The notes beneath the pieces were generated by a model. The model was not told the DNA's origin, ran no database searches, and worked only from the letters and a program-made list of their open reading frames with translations. The position numbers and the translations under genes are program-made. A stretch of DNA of 64,000 nt from the NCBI RefSeq assembly GCF_002776525.5, contig NC_045444.1, positions 28,368,702 through 28,432,701 of the forward strand, given 5' to 3'. Shown here in pieces: positions 47,128-59,883 of this stretch. Source of the stretch: Piliocolobus tephrosceles (lineage: Eukaryota > Chordata > Mammalia > Primates > Cercopithecidae). Numbering within the stretch: position 1 is the first letter of the stretch; the number at the start of each line of letters is the position of its first letter.

Positions 47128-48310
47128 GTGTATTTTTTTGTTTTATCTCTTTCAATTTCATTAGAGTTTTATAGCTTTTCTTGTAGAGATCTTTCACTTC
47201 CTTGGTTAACTTATTTCCAGGTATTTTATTTTTTTAGCTATTATAAATAGAACTGGCTTCTTGATATGGTCCTCAGCTGGATCATTATTGGTGTATAGAA
47301 ATGCTAGCCTTGTAGAATGAGCTAGGGAGAATTTTCTCTTTTTCAATGTTTTAGAATAGTTTGAGAATAATTTGAAAGTTTGGTAGAATTTGTCAGTAAA
47401 GCCATCCAGTCCTGAAGCCTTCTATGTTGAAAGACTGTTGCCACCACTGGGACTCAAATACATTCTATGCTCATGGATCAGATGGATTAAAATTATTAAA
47501 ATGATTGTACTGCCTATAGAAATCTACATATTTAAATGCAATTCCTATTAAAATACTAATTCCATTTTAAATGGAAATAGAAAAAGAAATTCTAAAATTT
47601 GTAAGTAACCAAAAAAGAGCCCAAATAGTCAAAGTGATCCTGAGGGGAAAAAAAGTTGGAGGTATCATGCTAACCAACTTCAAAATATATTACAAGACTA
47701 TAGTAACCAAAACAGCATAGTCTTGGTATAAAAACAGAGACACATGCCTATAGATCAATGGAATAAAGACAGAGTCTAGAAATAAATACACTTATTTAGA
47801 GCCAACTGATTTTTTACAAAGATGCCAAGAACAGACATTGGGGAAAGGACACCCTGTTCAATAAATGATGCTGGCAAAATCGGATATCCTTGCACAGAAA
47901 CATAAAACTGGACCCCTATTTTTCACCGTATACAAAAATCAACTCAAAATAGATTAAAGATTTAAATGTAAGATCAGAAACTATACAATGACAAGAAGAA
48001 AGCATACAGAGAAAAAACTTCAGGACATTGATTTAGGCAAAGATTGTGTGGCTAAGGCCTTAAAAGCATAGAAAACAAAAGCAAAATAGACAAATGAGAC
48101 TTTATTAAACTAAAAAGTTTCTGCACAACATAGGAAAGAACAGAGTGAAGAGACAACCTGTTGAATGGAAGAAAGTATTTCCTAACTGTTTATCAAATAA
48201 GAGATTAATATTCAGAATATATAAGAAACTCAATAGTTTCTAAAACAAATACTTCAATTTAAAAATGGCAAAGAACATGAATAGACATTTTTTTAAAAGA
48301 AGGTTGTGTT

Positions 48311-48595
48311 GGCCGAGTGTAGTGGCCCACACCCATAATCCTGGCACTTTGGGAGACTGATGTGGGTAGATCACTTGAGGCTAGGACTTGGAGACCAGCC
48401 TGGCCAACATGGCAAAACCCCATCTCTACTAAAAATACAAAAATTAGCCAGGCATGGTGGTACATGGCTGTAATCCAAGCTATTCAGAAGGCTGATGCAT
48501 GAGAATTGCTTCAACCTGGGAGACAGAGGTTGCAGTGAGTTGTGATCACACCACTGCACTCCAGACTGGGTGACAGAGCAAGACTCTCTCTCAAA
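48311..48595 (+). mobile_element. AluS/AluJ-type SINE
   Basis: Sense Alu from 'ggccgagtgtagtggccca' to 'agagcaagactctctctca', followed by a GAAGGA-rich purine tail to 48625. Inserted in the L1M. Confidence 0.92.
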
Positions 48596-48625
48596 AAAGA
48601 AGGAGAAGGAAAAGGAGAAGGAGAC

Positions 48626-49007
48626 TGTGTTAGGCCATTATTGTATTGCTATAAGGAAATACCTAAGATTGGGTAATTTATAAAGAAAAAAGGTTTAATT
48701 GGTTCATGATTCTGCAGGCTGTACAAGCATGAGAGTGTCATCTGCTCAGCTTCTGGGGAGTCCTCAGGGAGCTTTTAATCATGGTGGAAGGTAAAACACG
48801 AGGAAGTGTCTCATATGGCAAGAGCAGGAGCAAAAGAGAGAGAGTGAGCCACACACTAACATGAACTCGCTCATCACTCACGATATTAAGCCTTTCACGG
48901 GGAATGCACTTCCATGATCCAAACATTTCCCAGAATGTCCTACCTCCAACACTGGAGGTTATATTTTAGCATGAGATTTGATAGGGACACAGATCCAAAT
49001 GATATCA
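48626..49007 (-). mobile_element. MST-type MaLR LTR, antisense
   Basis: From 'tgtgttaggccattattg' and 'gattgggtaatttataaaga' to 'atgagatttgatagggacac' and 'gatatca'. Diverged. It begins immediately after the purine tail of the preceding Alu and lies inside the L1M. Confidence 0.8.
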
Positions 49008-49955
49008 AAGATATAAAAAAATGGCCAAGAAGTATATGAAAAAATGCCCGACATCATTAATCATCAGTGAATGCAAACCAAAACCACAATGAGATATTAT
49101 CTTATCCCAGTTAGAATGGTTATCATTAAAAAGCAGAAAAAAAAAAAAAAAAACCAGATGCTAATGAGCGTACAGAGCAAAGGGGACTCATACACCATTG
49201 GTGGGAATGTAAAATACTGCAGCCACTATGGAAAACAGTATGGAGAGTTCTCAAAAAACTAAAAATAGAACTACCATACAACTCAGCAACCCCACTATTA
49301 TTTATCCAAATATATATATACATATATATACACAAAGGGATACCTGCACTCACATATTGATTGAAGCACTATTCACAATAGCAAAGATATGAAATCAAAC
49401 TAAGTGTTCATCAGTGGACAAATGGATAAATAAAATGGTATCCATACACATTGGAATACTATTTAGCATAGAAAATGAAATTATGTCAGTTTCAGCAACA
49501 TGGATGTGACTGGAAAGTCACTATGTTAAATGAAACAAGTTGGGCACATAAAGACAAATATGTCATGTTGTCAGTATATGTGAGAGCTGGAAAAGTTAAT
49601 ATCATAGAGGTAAAGAATAGAATGATAGATACCAGAGGCTGAGAAGGATGTGTAGGTGACAGAGGCAATGAAGAGAGGCTGGTTAATGGGTACAAATCTA
49701 CAGGTAGATAGAAGATATGTTTCAATATTTATAGTATAGTAGGATGACTATAGTTAGATACAATATACTGTATATTTCAAAGTAGCTGGAATAATGGACC
49801 TGAAATGTTCCCAACATATAGAGATGATACATGCTTAAAGTAATGAATACTCCAAATTCCCTGACTTGATCATTACACATCCTGTTCACATAAGAAATAA
49901 TCACAGGTACTCCATAAATATGTTAAATATGTATATCAATAAAAAAACATTTCAA

Positions 49956-50715
49956 CATAAGGAACTAAAATAATTTATCATATCAGCAGAAAAAAGCACA
50001 TGACAAAATTTAAATATGTAAGAGCACATGAAAATATTTAAAAATTTTAAAAATAGTTATTAGCAAAATAGTAATAGAAGAAACTTCCCAACCCAATACA
50101 GAGCATCTGTATAAAATTCACAAGTAACACCATACATACTGGTGAAACATTGAAGGCATTCCTCTTAAGAGCAGAGACAAATCAAGGATGTCCGTCTCAT
50201 TTCTGCTCAATATTGTATTGAAGTGTATAGTGCTCAATATTGTATTGAAGTGTATAGCAAGTATACTAAGTCAAGATAAAGTAATGAAATGCATTTAAAT
50301 TGGAAAGGAATAAATAAAACTATCTTTGTTTATAGACAAAATGATTGTAAACATCTAAGATTAGTAAAATAATGAATAAAATCTACAAAGAAGCTACTAG
50401 AACTAAGAAGTGATATTGTTAAGGTTGAAGGATGAAAATTTCATTTAAAAAATCAATTGTATGTACTAGCAACAAACAACTGGAAAGTAAATTAAAATGG
50501 AAATGGAAATTATGTATACAATAACATCAAATAACGAAATTATAGTATCTGCTGATACAATATTTTAGTTTATTATGACAAATTATATTTACTAATTTTT
50601 AAAAACTTGAAATAGAAAGTTTCTGACAAGGGATAATTGAGCAAGATACATGAAATAATGCTCTTAAAGGTACAAAATATTTCTGGGAGAAATTATAGGA
50701 ATTGTAAATTATTTG
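49956..50715 (+). mobile_element. Old L1M, left half (split host)
   Basis: Sense RT-region L1: 'aacaccatacatactggtga', 'acaaatcaaggatgtccgtc', 'ctcaatattgtattgaagtg'. It stops at 'gagaaattataggaattgt' where the antisense L1 starts. The right half resumes near 61655 at the matching place. Includes a 27-bp tandem duplication at 50204-50257. Confidence 0.8.
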
Positions 50716-51796
50716 ATTTTTGTAGATACATAGTAGGCATATCTATTTGTGGGATACATGAGGTATTTTGATGCAGGCATGCAATGTGTAATAATCACAT
50801 CATGGGAAATGGGGTATTCATCCCCATATGCCTTTATCCTTTCTGTTACAAACAATTCAATTACACTTTTTCAGTTATTTTAAAATGCACAATTAAATTA
50901 TTATCAATTATAGTCACCCTGTTGTGCTATCAAAAACTAGGTCTTAGTCATGCTATCTGAAACTCCTTTTTTGTACCCATGAATCATCCCCAGCTCCTAC
51001 CCACCTCCCTACTACCCTTCCAAGCCTCTCATGACCCTCATTCTACTCTCTGTCTCCATGAATTCAATTGTTTTGACTTTTACATCCCACGAATGAGAAT
51101 GTGTGATGTTTGTTCTTCTGTGCCTGGCTTGGTTTATTTAACATAATGACGTCCAGTTGAATTCATGTTTATGCAAATGGCAAAATCTCATTTTTCATGG
51201 ATGAATAGTACTCCATTTTCTATATGTACCACATTTTCTGTATCCAGCCATCTGCTGATGGGCTTGGGTTGCTTCCAAATCTTGGCTATTGTGAACAGTG
51301 TGGTAGCAAACATGGGAGTGCAGATATTTCTTCCATATACTCATTTTCTTTCTTTCAGGTATCTCCCCAGCAGTGGGATTGCTGGATCTTATGATATCTC
51401 TATTTTTAGTTTTCTGAGGACTCTCCAAACTGTTCTCCATAAGGTTGTGCTAATTTGCATTACCACCAACAGTGTACTAGTGTCCTCTTTTCTTCACACC
51501 CTCGTCAGTATTTGTTATTGCTTGTCTTTAGATATAAGTCATTTTAACTGGGGTGAGATATCTCATTGTTGTTTTAATTTGCATTTTTATGATAATCAGT
51601 TATGCTGGATGCCTTTTCATAAGGCTGTTTGCCATTAATATGTCTTCTTTTGAGAAATGTCTACTCAAATCTTTGGACAGTTTTAAAAATCAGATTATTA
51701 GATGTTTGCCTATAGAGTTGTTTAAGCTCTTTATATATTCTGGTTATTAATTCCTTGTCAGATGGATAGTTTGCAAATATTTTCTCACATTCCGTG

Positions 51797-52182
51797 TGAT
51801 ATGGTTTGGATCCATGCCCAAATCTCTTGTCCAATTGAAATCTCCAGAGTTCAAGGTAGGGACTGGTGGCATGTGATTAGATCATAGGAGCAGTTCTCAT
51901 GAATGGTTTAGCACCACCACCTTGGTGCTACATTCTCATAATATTGTAGTAAGTGAGTTCTCATGAGACTGGTTGTTTAAAAATACGTAGCACCTCTCCC
52001 CACACCCACCTTCCTCCTGCTCTGGCCATGTGAGGTGACTTCTCCCTCTTTGCCTTCTGCCATTAATGTAGGTTTCTTTCCTGAGGCCTCTCCAGAAGCC
52101 AAGCAGATGATGCTACACTGTCTGTATACCCTGCAGAACTATGAGCCAATTAAATCACTTTTCTTTATAAATTACTCAGTAA
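51797..52182 (+). repeat. 5' LTR of the MaLR provirus
   Basis: Carries the usual 'gtgattagatcataggagc', 'agtgagttctcatgagact' and 'aattaaatcacttttcttta' segments. Its last about 40 bp (the part ending '...gactaataca') appear missing, so the LTR passes directly into internal sequence ('ggagtggggcattgctataa'). Confidence 0.85.
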
Positions 52183-53823
52183 TTACTCATGAAAGGAGTG
52201 GGGCATTGCTATAAAGATACCTGAAAATGTGGAAGCGACTTTGGAACTGGGCAATTGGCAGAGATTAGAAGAGGTTGGAGGGTTCATAAGAAGACAGGAA
52301 GATGAGGAAAAGTTTGGAACTTCCTAGAGACTGGTTAAGGTGTTGTGAACAAAATGCTGATGGTGACATGAGAAGTTAAGGCCAGGCTGATGAGGTGTCA
52401 AATGGAAATGAGAAACTTATTGGGAACTGGAGCAAAGGTCACTTTTATTATGTCTTAATGAAGAACTTGGCTCCATTGTTCTCTTGCCTTAGGGATCTGT
52501 GGACCTTTGAACTTGAAAATTATATTTAAAGTATCTAGGGGAAGAAATTTCTAAGCTGTAAAGCATACAAGGTGTGGCCTGGCTTCTTCTAACAATGTAT
52601 GCTTATATACATGAGCAAAGAAATGGCCTATAGCTGGAACTTATATTTAAAGGAGAAACATAATGTAAAGGTTTGGAAAAATTGCAACCTGGCCGTGTAG
52701 TAGAAAAGAAGAGCCCATTTTCAGAAGAATTCAAGCAGGCTGCTGAGCAACCACTTGCTAGATAAATTTGCGTAACTACAAGCATGGCAAGTACTGATAG
52801 TCAAGACAATGGAGAAAAGGCCTTGAATGCATCTCAGAGGACTTCATGACAGCCCCTTCTATCATTGGCCTGGATGTTTTGCAGGAAAGACTGGTTTCAT
52901 GCACTAGGCTTAGGGTCCCACTGCCCTGAATAGCCTCAGGACATTGCTTCCCACATTCCGGATACTCCAGCTCCAGCCTCAGCTCAAAGGGTCCTAGATA
53001 CAGCTTTAACCACTACTCCAGGGGTTGTAAGTCATAACCCTTGGCAGCTTTCAGGTGGTGTTAACCCTGTGGGTGCACAGAGTATAAGAGTTGAGACTTG
53101 GAAGTCTCCACCCAGATTTCAGAGGATGTATAAAAGACTGGATGTCCAGGCAGACGTCTACTGCAGGGGTAAAGCCCTCATTGAGAACCTCTACTACGGA
53201 AGTGTGGAGGGGAAATGTGAAGTTGAAACCCCCACACAGAGTCCCCACTGGGGCATTCCCTAATGGAGCTGTGAGAAGAAGGCTACCATCCTCCAGACTT
53301 CAGAGTGGTACAGCCAACAGCATCTGACACCCCTCAGATTGGAAAAGCCACGTGAGTTCAATGCCAACCCACTGAATATGGAAAAGGCCTTTGTAGGGGG
53401 CTGAACCCTGCAAAGCCACAAAGGTGGAGATGCCAAAGGCCTTGGGAGCCCATTCTTTGTATCAATGTGCCCTGGATATAGAATACGGAGTCAAAGGTAA
53501 TTGTTTTGAAGCTTGAAGATATAATGACTGCCCTGCTGGATTTGTTTTTCATGGGGCCTGTAGCCCCTTTCTTTGGACTGATTTCTCCCTTTTGGCATGG
53601 GAGTATTTACCTAATGCTTGTACAGTCATTGTGTCTTAGAAGTAAATAACTTGATTTTGATTTTTTAGGCTCATAGATGGAAGGAAGTAGCCTTGTCTCA
53701 AATAAGACTTTAGACTTTTGAGTTAATGCTGGAATGAGTTTAGATTTGGGGTGACTGTTAGGAAGGTGTGATTGTATTTTGCAATGTGAGAAAGACATAT
53801 GATTTGGGAGGGGTCAGGGGCAG

Positions 53824-54236
53824 AATTATATGTTTGTATCTGTGTACTTCCTCAAATGTCTTGTCAAGTAGTAATCCTCAATGTTTGAGATGGGGTCAGG
53901 AGGGAGGTGATTGGATCGTAGGAGTAGTTTCTTAATAATGGTTTAGCATAATCCCCTGGGTGCTGTTCTCATGGTAGTAAGTTCCCATGAGATCCCGTCA
54001 GTTAAAAGTGTGTGGCACCTGTGTCTCTCTTCTCCTGCTCTGGCCATGTGTGGTGCCTGCTTCCCTGTCACCTTCTGCCATGATTATAAGTTTTCTGAAG
54101 CCTCTCCAGAAGCCAAGAAAATGTCTGTATGGTTTCTGTACAGCCTGCAGAACTGTGAACCAATTAAGTCTCTTTTCTTTATAAATTACCCAGGCTCAGG
54201 TATTTCTTTGTAGCAATGTGAGAATGACTTAATATA
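53824..54236 (+). repeat. 3' LTR of the MaLR provirus
   Basis: Full-length partner LTR from about 'gaattatatgtttgtatctg' to 'gacttaatata', with 'gaggtgattggatcgtagg' and 'aattaagtctcttttcttta'. It retains the end that the 5' LTR lost, and differs from the 5' LTR at many positions. Confidence 0.87.
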
Positions 54237-54241
54237 CTGTG

Positions 54242-57200
54242 GGTTGTCTCTTCACTTTATTGATTGCTTCCTTTGCTGTTGAGAAGATTTTTAACTGGAT
54301 CTTTTTAACTGGATGTGGTACCATTTGTCCATTTTTGCTTTGGTTGTGGGAAATTACTCAAGAAATTTTTGCCCAGTTCAATGTCCTGGATGGTTTCTCC
54401 AATATTTTCTTGTACAAGTTTTATAGTTTTGGGTCTTAGATTTAAGTCTTTAATCCATTTTCAATTGATTTTTATATATGGAAAGAGATAAGGGTCTAGT
54501 TTAATTCTTCTGTATATGAATATCTAGTTTTCTCAGCACCATTTATTAAAAAGACTTTCTTTTCTCCAGTGTATGTTTTTGGCACCTTTGTTGAAAAAGA
54601 GTTTGCTGTAGGTGTGTGGATTTGTTTCTGGGTTCTCTATTCTGTTCCATTGGTCCATGTCTGTTTTATGCCATTTACATGCTATTTTGTTTTCTATAGC
54701 TCTGTAGTATAATTTGAAGTCAGGTAATGTGACTCCTCCAGTTGTGTTCTTATTACGTAGGGTAAGTTCAGCTATTCTGGGTATTTTATAGTTCAATATA
54801 AATTTTAAGTTTTTTTTTTTTTTTTTTTTCTATTTCTATGAAGAATGTCATTGGTAGAGATTGCATTGAATCTGCAGATTGCTTTGGGTAGTATGAACAT
54901 TTTAACAACATTGATTATTCCAATCCATGAACAGGAAATATTATTTTCATTTTTTGGTTTCGTTCTTCAACTTCTTTCATCACTGTTTTATAGTTTTTAT
55001 TGTAGAGATCTTTCCCTTTTTTATTAATTCCTAGATATTTAATTTGATTGTAGCTATTATAAATGGGATTATGTTTTTATTTATTTTTCAGATCATTCAC
55101 TGTTGGGCATATAGAAATGCTACTTAATTTTATATGTTGGTTTTGTATTTTGCAACTTTATTGAATTTATCAGTTCTAATTGTGTGTGTGTGTGTGTGTG
55201 TATGTGTGTGTGTGTGTGTGTGTGTATGTGTGTTTGTATTTAGGTTTTTCCAAATATAGAATCGTATCATCTGCGAACAAAGATAGTTTGACTTTTTCCT
55301 TTCCAATTTAGATGCCTTTTGTATTTTTCTCTCATGTAATTGCTCTAGCTAGGACTTCTGATACTACATTGAATAGCAGTGGTGAAAGTGAGCATACTTG
55401 TCATGTTCCAGATCTTAGAGAATTGACTTTCATTTTTTCCCCACTCAGTGTAGTACAAGCAATGGGTCTGTCATATATGAATTTTATTATGTTGAGGTAT
55501 GTTCCTTCTATACACAGATTTTTGAGGGCTTTTATCCTGAAGGCATGTTGAATTTTGACAAATGCTTTTTTAGCATTAGTTGAAACAATGACATGGTTTT
55601 TGTCCTTCATTCTGTTGATATGATGTATCACATTGATTGATTTGTGTATGTTGAACCATCCTTGCATCCATGGGATAAATTCAACTTGCTCATGATGAAT
55701 GATCTTTTTAATGTATTGTTGCACTCAGTTTGCTAATATTTTGTTGAGGATTTTTGCATCAATATTTATCAGGGATATTGGCCTGTAGTTTTCAATTTTT
55801 GATGTGTCTTTGTCTAGTTTGGTATCAGGGTAATACTAACCTCATATAATGAATTTGGAAGTATTTCTTCCTCCTCTATTTTTTAAAATAGTTTGGTAGA
55901 ATTAGAATTAGTTCTTCTTTAAATGTTTCATAGAATTCAGAAGTAAAGCCATCCTGTGCTTCTCTTTACTGGTTTTACTGGTTTTTACTGGGAGACTATT
56001 TATTATGATTTCAATTTCATTCACTGTTACTGGTCTGTCAGATTTTGGATTTCTTCATGCTTCAATCTTGGTAGTTGTATAGTAGATAGGAAACTTGGTA
56101 GGTAGGAACTTGTTCATTTCTTCTAGATTTTCCAATATATGACATATAGTTGCTCATAGTAGCCACTAATGATTCTTTGAATTTCTGCAGTATCAGTTGT
56201 AATGTCATTTTTTCATCTCTCATTTTGTTTATTTGGATCTTTTCTCTTTTTTTCTTTGTCTGACTAAAGGTTTGTCCATTTTGTTTAACTTTTCAAAAAC
56301 CCAACTGTTTGTTTTATTGACTTTTTGTACTGTTTTATTTATTTTATTTTCATTTATTTCCACTCTGATCTTTATAATTTCTTTTTTTCTACTAGTTTTG
56401 GGTTTGATTTGCTTTTACTTTTCTAATTCTTTAAGACACAACATCATGTTGTTTATTTGAGGTTTTTCTTCTTTATTGATATAGGCACTTAGATCTATAT
56501 ACTTACTACTTAATACTGCTATTTCTATATCCTGTAGGTTTTGGTGTGTTGTGTGAAATTAAATCATTTGTTTCAAAAATTTTTTCAATTTTTAAAAAAT
56601 TTCTTCAATTTTTAAAAAATTTCTTCATTGACCCACTGGCCATTCAGGAGCATATTGTTTAATTTCCATATATTTGTATAGTTTCCCAAATCCCTCTTGT
56701 TACTGATTTCTAGTTTTATTTCATTGTGGTCAGAAGAGATGCTTGATATTATTATAGTTTTTCTGAATATTTTAAGATTTGTTTTCTGACCTAACATATA
56801 GTCTATACTTGAGAGTGATCCATGTGCTGAGAAAAAGAATATGTATTCTACAGCCACTGGAGAAAACATTCTGTAATTATCTATTAGGTCCATTTGGCCT
56901 AAAGTACAGACTATATCTGATGTTTCTTTGTGTATTTTCTGTCTGTGAGTTTTACCCATTGATGAAAGTGGGTTGTTGAAGTCTCCAGCTATTATTGTAT
57001 TAGGGGTCCATCTTTCTCTTTTAGCTCTAATAATATCTGCTTTATATATCTCCAAGTGTTGGGAGATATATTTAAAATTATTTAAATTTTTATAATCTTT
57101 TACTAAATTGACCCATTTATGAATATAATGATCTGCTTTGTAAATTCTTCATAGTTTTTGTCTTGAAATCTATTTTGTCTGATATAATAATAGATAGTTC

Positions 57201-57300
57201 TGTACTATTTTGATTTCTATTGGCATGGAATCTCATTTTCCATTCCTTTATTTTTAGTCTATATGTGTCTTTATAGATTAAGTTCATTTCTTATAGGCAA
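54242..57300 (-). pseudogene. L1 ORF2 (endonuclease + RT), antisense L1
   Basis: Three open pieces remain. 56612-57055 (minus) carries the endonuclease strand 'TIIAGDFNNPLSSM', 'QMDLIDNYRMFSP' and an 'SSDHNEIKLEI' active-site segment. 55401-55724 carries RT words 'WMQGWFNIHKSINVIHHINR'. 54533-54796 carries 'TLPDFKLYYRAIENKIAC' and 'ESLFNKWC'. The catalytic Asp of GDFN and the SDH motif are still visible. The C-terminal rest of ORF2 lies beyond the MaLR insertion, at about 51150-51790. Frameshifts separate all pieces. Confidence 0.9.
55181..55234 (+). repeat. (TG)n microsatellite inside L1
   Basis: About 25 TG units with 'tatg' interruptions, replacing a T/G-rich spot of the L1 ORF2. Z-DNA-prone and likely variable. 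Confidence 0.95.
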
Positions 57301-58214
57301 CAGATCATTGGGTCTTTTTTTAAAATTCATTCAGCCTTGTAGGTCTTTTGATTAAATAGTTCATTTACATTTAACATTATTATTGATTAGTAGGGAGTTA
57401 CTCTTGTCATTTTGTTATTTGTTTTCTGCTTGTTTTGTGGTGTTCTTTCTTCCTTCTTTTTCTTTTGCATAAGCAAAAAGAAAACCTAATAAAAACGCCT
57501 ATATCTTAACTTCATCTCCCTGTTTTTTAAGTTTTTGTCCTTTCTATTTGTATCTTATTGTACTACCCACGTATGCAAAAGCTGTAGTTGCTATTTTCGA
57601 TTGGTTCATCATTTAGTCTTTCTACTTAACAGTAGAGTAGTTTATACACCACAGTTACAGTGTTAAAATATTCTGTGTTTTTTGTGTGTAGTTACTATTC
57701 CTAGTTTCTATTATAATCTGTTTGTTAAATTTATCTGATAGAATTCTGAATTTCTTTCCTATGTTATCTTGAATTTCTATGAGTTTCCTTGAAACAGCTA
57801 TTTTGAATTCTCTGACAGGTTATGTATGTTTCTCCAGAATTTTGTACCTTCAGATAATTTCTTATTGCTAACTAAGATCCTTTTCTTTCTGATTGAAGTA
57901 CTTCCTTTAACATTTCTTATAGGAAAGGTCTGGTGTTAATGAAAGCCCTCAGCTTTTGTTTGTCAGAGAAAGTATTTATTTACCTTCATGTTTGAAGGAT
58001 GTATTCACCAGATATACTATTCTAGGGTAATTTTTTTCTTAATTGCTTCAAGTGTGTCATGCTAATCTCTCCTGGCCTGTAAGATTTCCACTGAAAAGTC
58101 TGCTGCCAGATGTATTGGAGATTTATTATGTGTTCTTTTTTCCTTTCTCTTGCTGCTTTTAGAATACTCTTTTTTTTTTAAACTTTGGGAGTTTGATTAT
58201 TATTATTATTATTA

Positions 58215-58498
58215 CTTTTTTTTTTTTTTCATGCAGGGTCTCACTTTGCCACCCAGACTGAAGTGCAGCAGTGCACTCATAGATCACTGCAGCCTCAACC
58301 TCATGGGGTCAAGAAACCCTCTGGCCTCAGTCCCCCAAGTAGCCGGGACTACAGACATGTACCACCATGCCCAGCTAACGTTTGTATTTTTTGTGGAGAT
58401 AGGGTTTTTTCATGTTGCCCAGGCTGGTATCAAACTTCTGGGTTCAAGTGACTCTCTCAAAGTGTTGAGATTATAGGCATGAGCCACAATGCCTAGCA
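58215..58498 (-). mobile_element. AluJ-type SINE, antisense
   Basis: From a T-tract preceded by a (TTA)n run (58195-58214) through 'gggtctcactttgccaccca', 'gccgggactacagacatgta' to 'catgagccacaatgcctagc'. About 20 bp of the left arm is deleted near 58455. It splits the L1 word 'gggagtttgattat' from 'gacagtcttctttgagtta'. Confidence 0.9.
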
Positions 58499-59883
58499 AA
58501 GACAGTCTTCTTTGAGTTAGATGTGCTTAGTGTCTTATAACATTCTTGTAATTGGATATTGGTATCTTCCTCTAGGTTTGGAAAGTTCTCTGTTATTATC
58601 CCTTTGAATGAACTTTCTACCTCTATTTATTTCTCTACCTCTTCTTTCAGGCAAAGAACCCTTAGATGTGCCCTTTTGGGGCTATTTCCTAGATCTTGTA
58701 GGCATCCATTATTGGTTTTCTTTTTTTTAATCTTTTTTGTCTCCTCTGACTCTGCATTTTCAAATACCCTGTCTTCAAGTTCATTAATTCTCTTTTCTGC
58801 TTGATCAATTCTACTATCAAAAGATTCTGATGTATTTTTCAGTATGTCAATTGAATTTTTCAGAATGCAATTTCAGAATGTCAATTTGCAATTTTCTAGA
58901 ATTTCTACTTGATTCTTTTTAATTATTTCAATCTCTTTGTAACATGTATCTGATTGAATTCCAAATTTCTTCCCTGTAGTATCTTGAATTTCTTTGCGTT
59001 TCCTCAAAACAGCTATTTTGAATTGTCTGTTTGAAAGGTCATATATCTGTTTCTTCAGTATTGATTCCTGGTGCTTTATTTAGTACATTTGGTGAGGTCA
59101 TGTTTTCCTGGATGGTCTTGATAATCGTAGATGTTCATCTGTGCCTGGACATTGAAGTCTTAGGTATTTATTGCCAGCGTCTCAGTCTGGGCTTGTTTAC
59201 ACTCATCCTGCTTGGGAAGGCTTTTCATATATTCCAAATGACTTGGATGTTGTAATCTAAGCTGTGTCTGCTTTCAGGGACACACCAAACCAAGTAACTT
59301 CATGGTTCTTGCAGAATTGTAGAGGTACTACCTTGTCTTTAATGGGATCTGGATGGATTTTTTGGATTATCAGGCAAAGACGCATTCTTTTTCCTAACTT
59401 CCTCTTAAACAGAAAAAGTTTCTCTCTGTTCTGGGCCACCTGGAGCCTGGAGTGAAATGACATGAGCATGTCTATAGCCACCACTACTAGGACTGTGTTG
59501 GGTCAGACCTGAAGCTTGCACAGTGCTGGGTCTTGCCCAATACCTGCTTAACTACTCCCTGGCTACTGCCTGTGTTCACTCAAGACCTTGTGGCTCTACT
59601 ATCAGCAGGTGGCAAAGCCGCTAGGCCTGTGTCTTTTCTTTAATGATGGCAAGTTCTCCCAGGCCTGAGGCAGGTCCAGAAATTCTGTCTGAGAGCCAAG
59701 AACTAGAACTAGAGCCAAAACCTTAGACATTTACCTAGTGTTCTTTTGTATTGTGGCTGTGCTGCTACTCAAATCCTCCCACTCTTCCCTCCCCTTTTTA
59801 AAGGCAGAGGAGCCTCACTCCATGGCCACTGCTACCACAGGCCCACAGGGAGTACTGCAAGACTACTGCTAACGTCCCCTTAA

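Larger units (their letters stand above)
47128..49955 (+). mobile_element. L1MA/L1M element with inverted 5' piece
   Basis: From 47128 to about 47440 L1 ORF2 reads antisense ('tttgttttatctctttcaat', 'gatctttcacttccttggtt', 'gtagaatgagctagggaga'). From about 47445 it reads sense ('cattctatgctcatggatca' onward) to an A-rich 3' end near 49953. The antisense left edge corresponds to L1 sequence just upstream of the sense start, which fits twin priming. The antisense piece also has an internal deletion near 47310. An Alu and an MST LTR later inserted into the sense part. All ORF2 frames are broken. Confidence 0.82.
51797..54236 (+). mobile_element. MST/THE1-type MaLR provirus
   Basis: LTR-internal-LTR element inserted in the antisense L1. 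It starts 'tgatatggtttggatcca' and ends 'atgacttaatata'. The flanking 5-mers are ccgtg (51792-51796) and ctgtg (54237-54241), a 5-bp TSD with one C-to-T change at a CpG. Removing it rejoins the L1 ('tttctcacattc' to 'tgtgggttgtctcttc'). MaLRs are non-autonomous ERVL relatives. The internal part (about 52183-53823) shows no intact frame. Confidence 0.92.

Noticed and set aside
51165..51638. 157-codon plus-strand open frame
   Set aside because: Antisense translation of L1 ORF2/3' UTR; such antisense frames recur in L1 copies.
53069..53327. Short plus-strand frames in the MaLR internal region
   Set aside because: Fragmentary, overlapping in different frames and without retroviral domains that I can identify; MaLR internal regions are largely non-coding.
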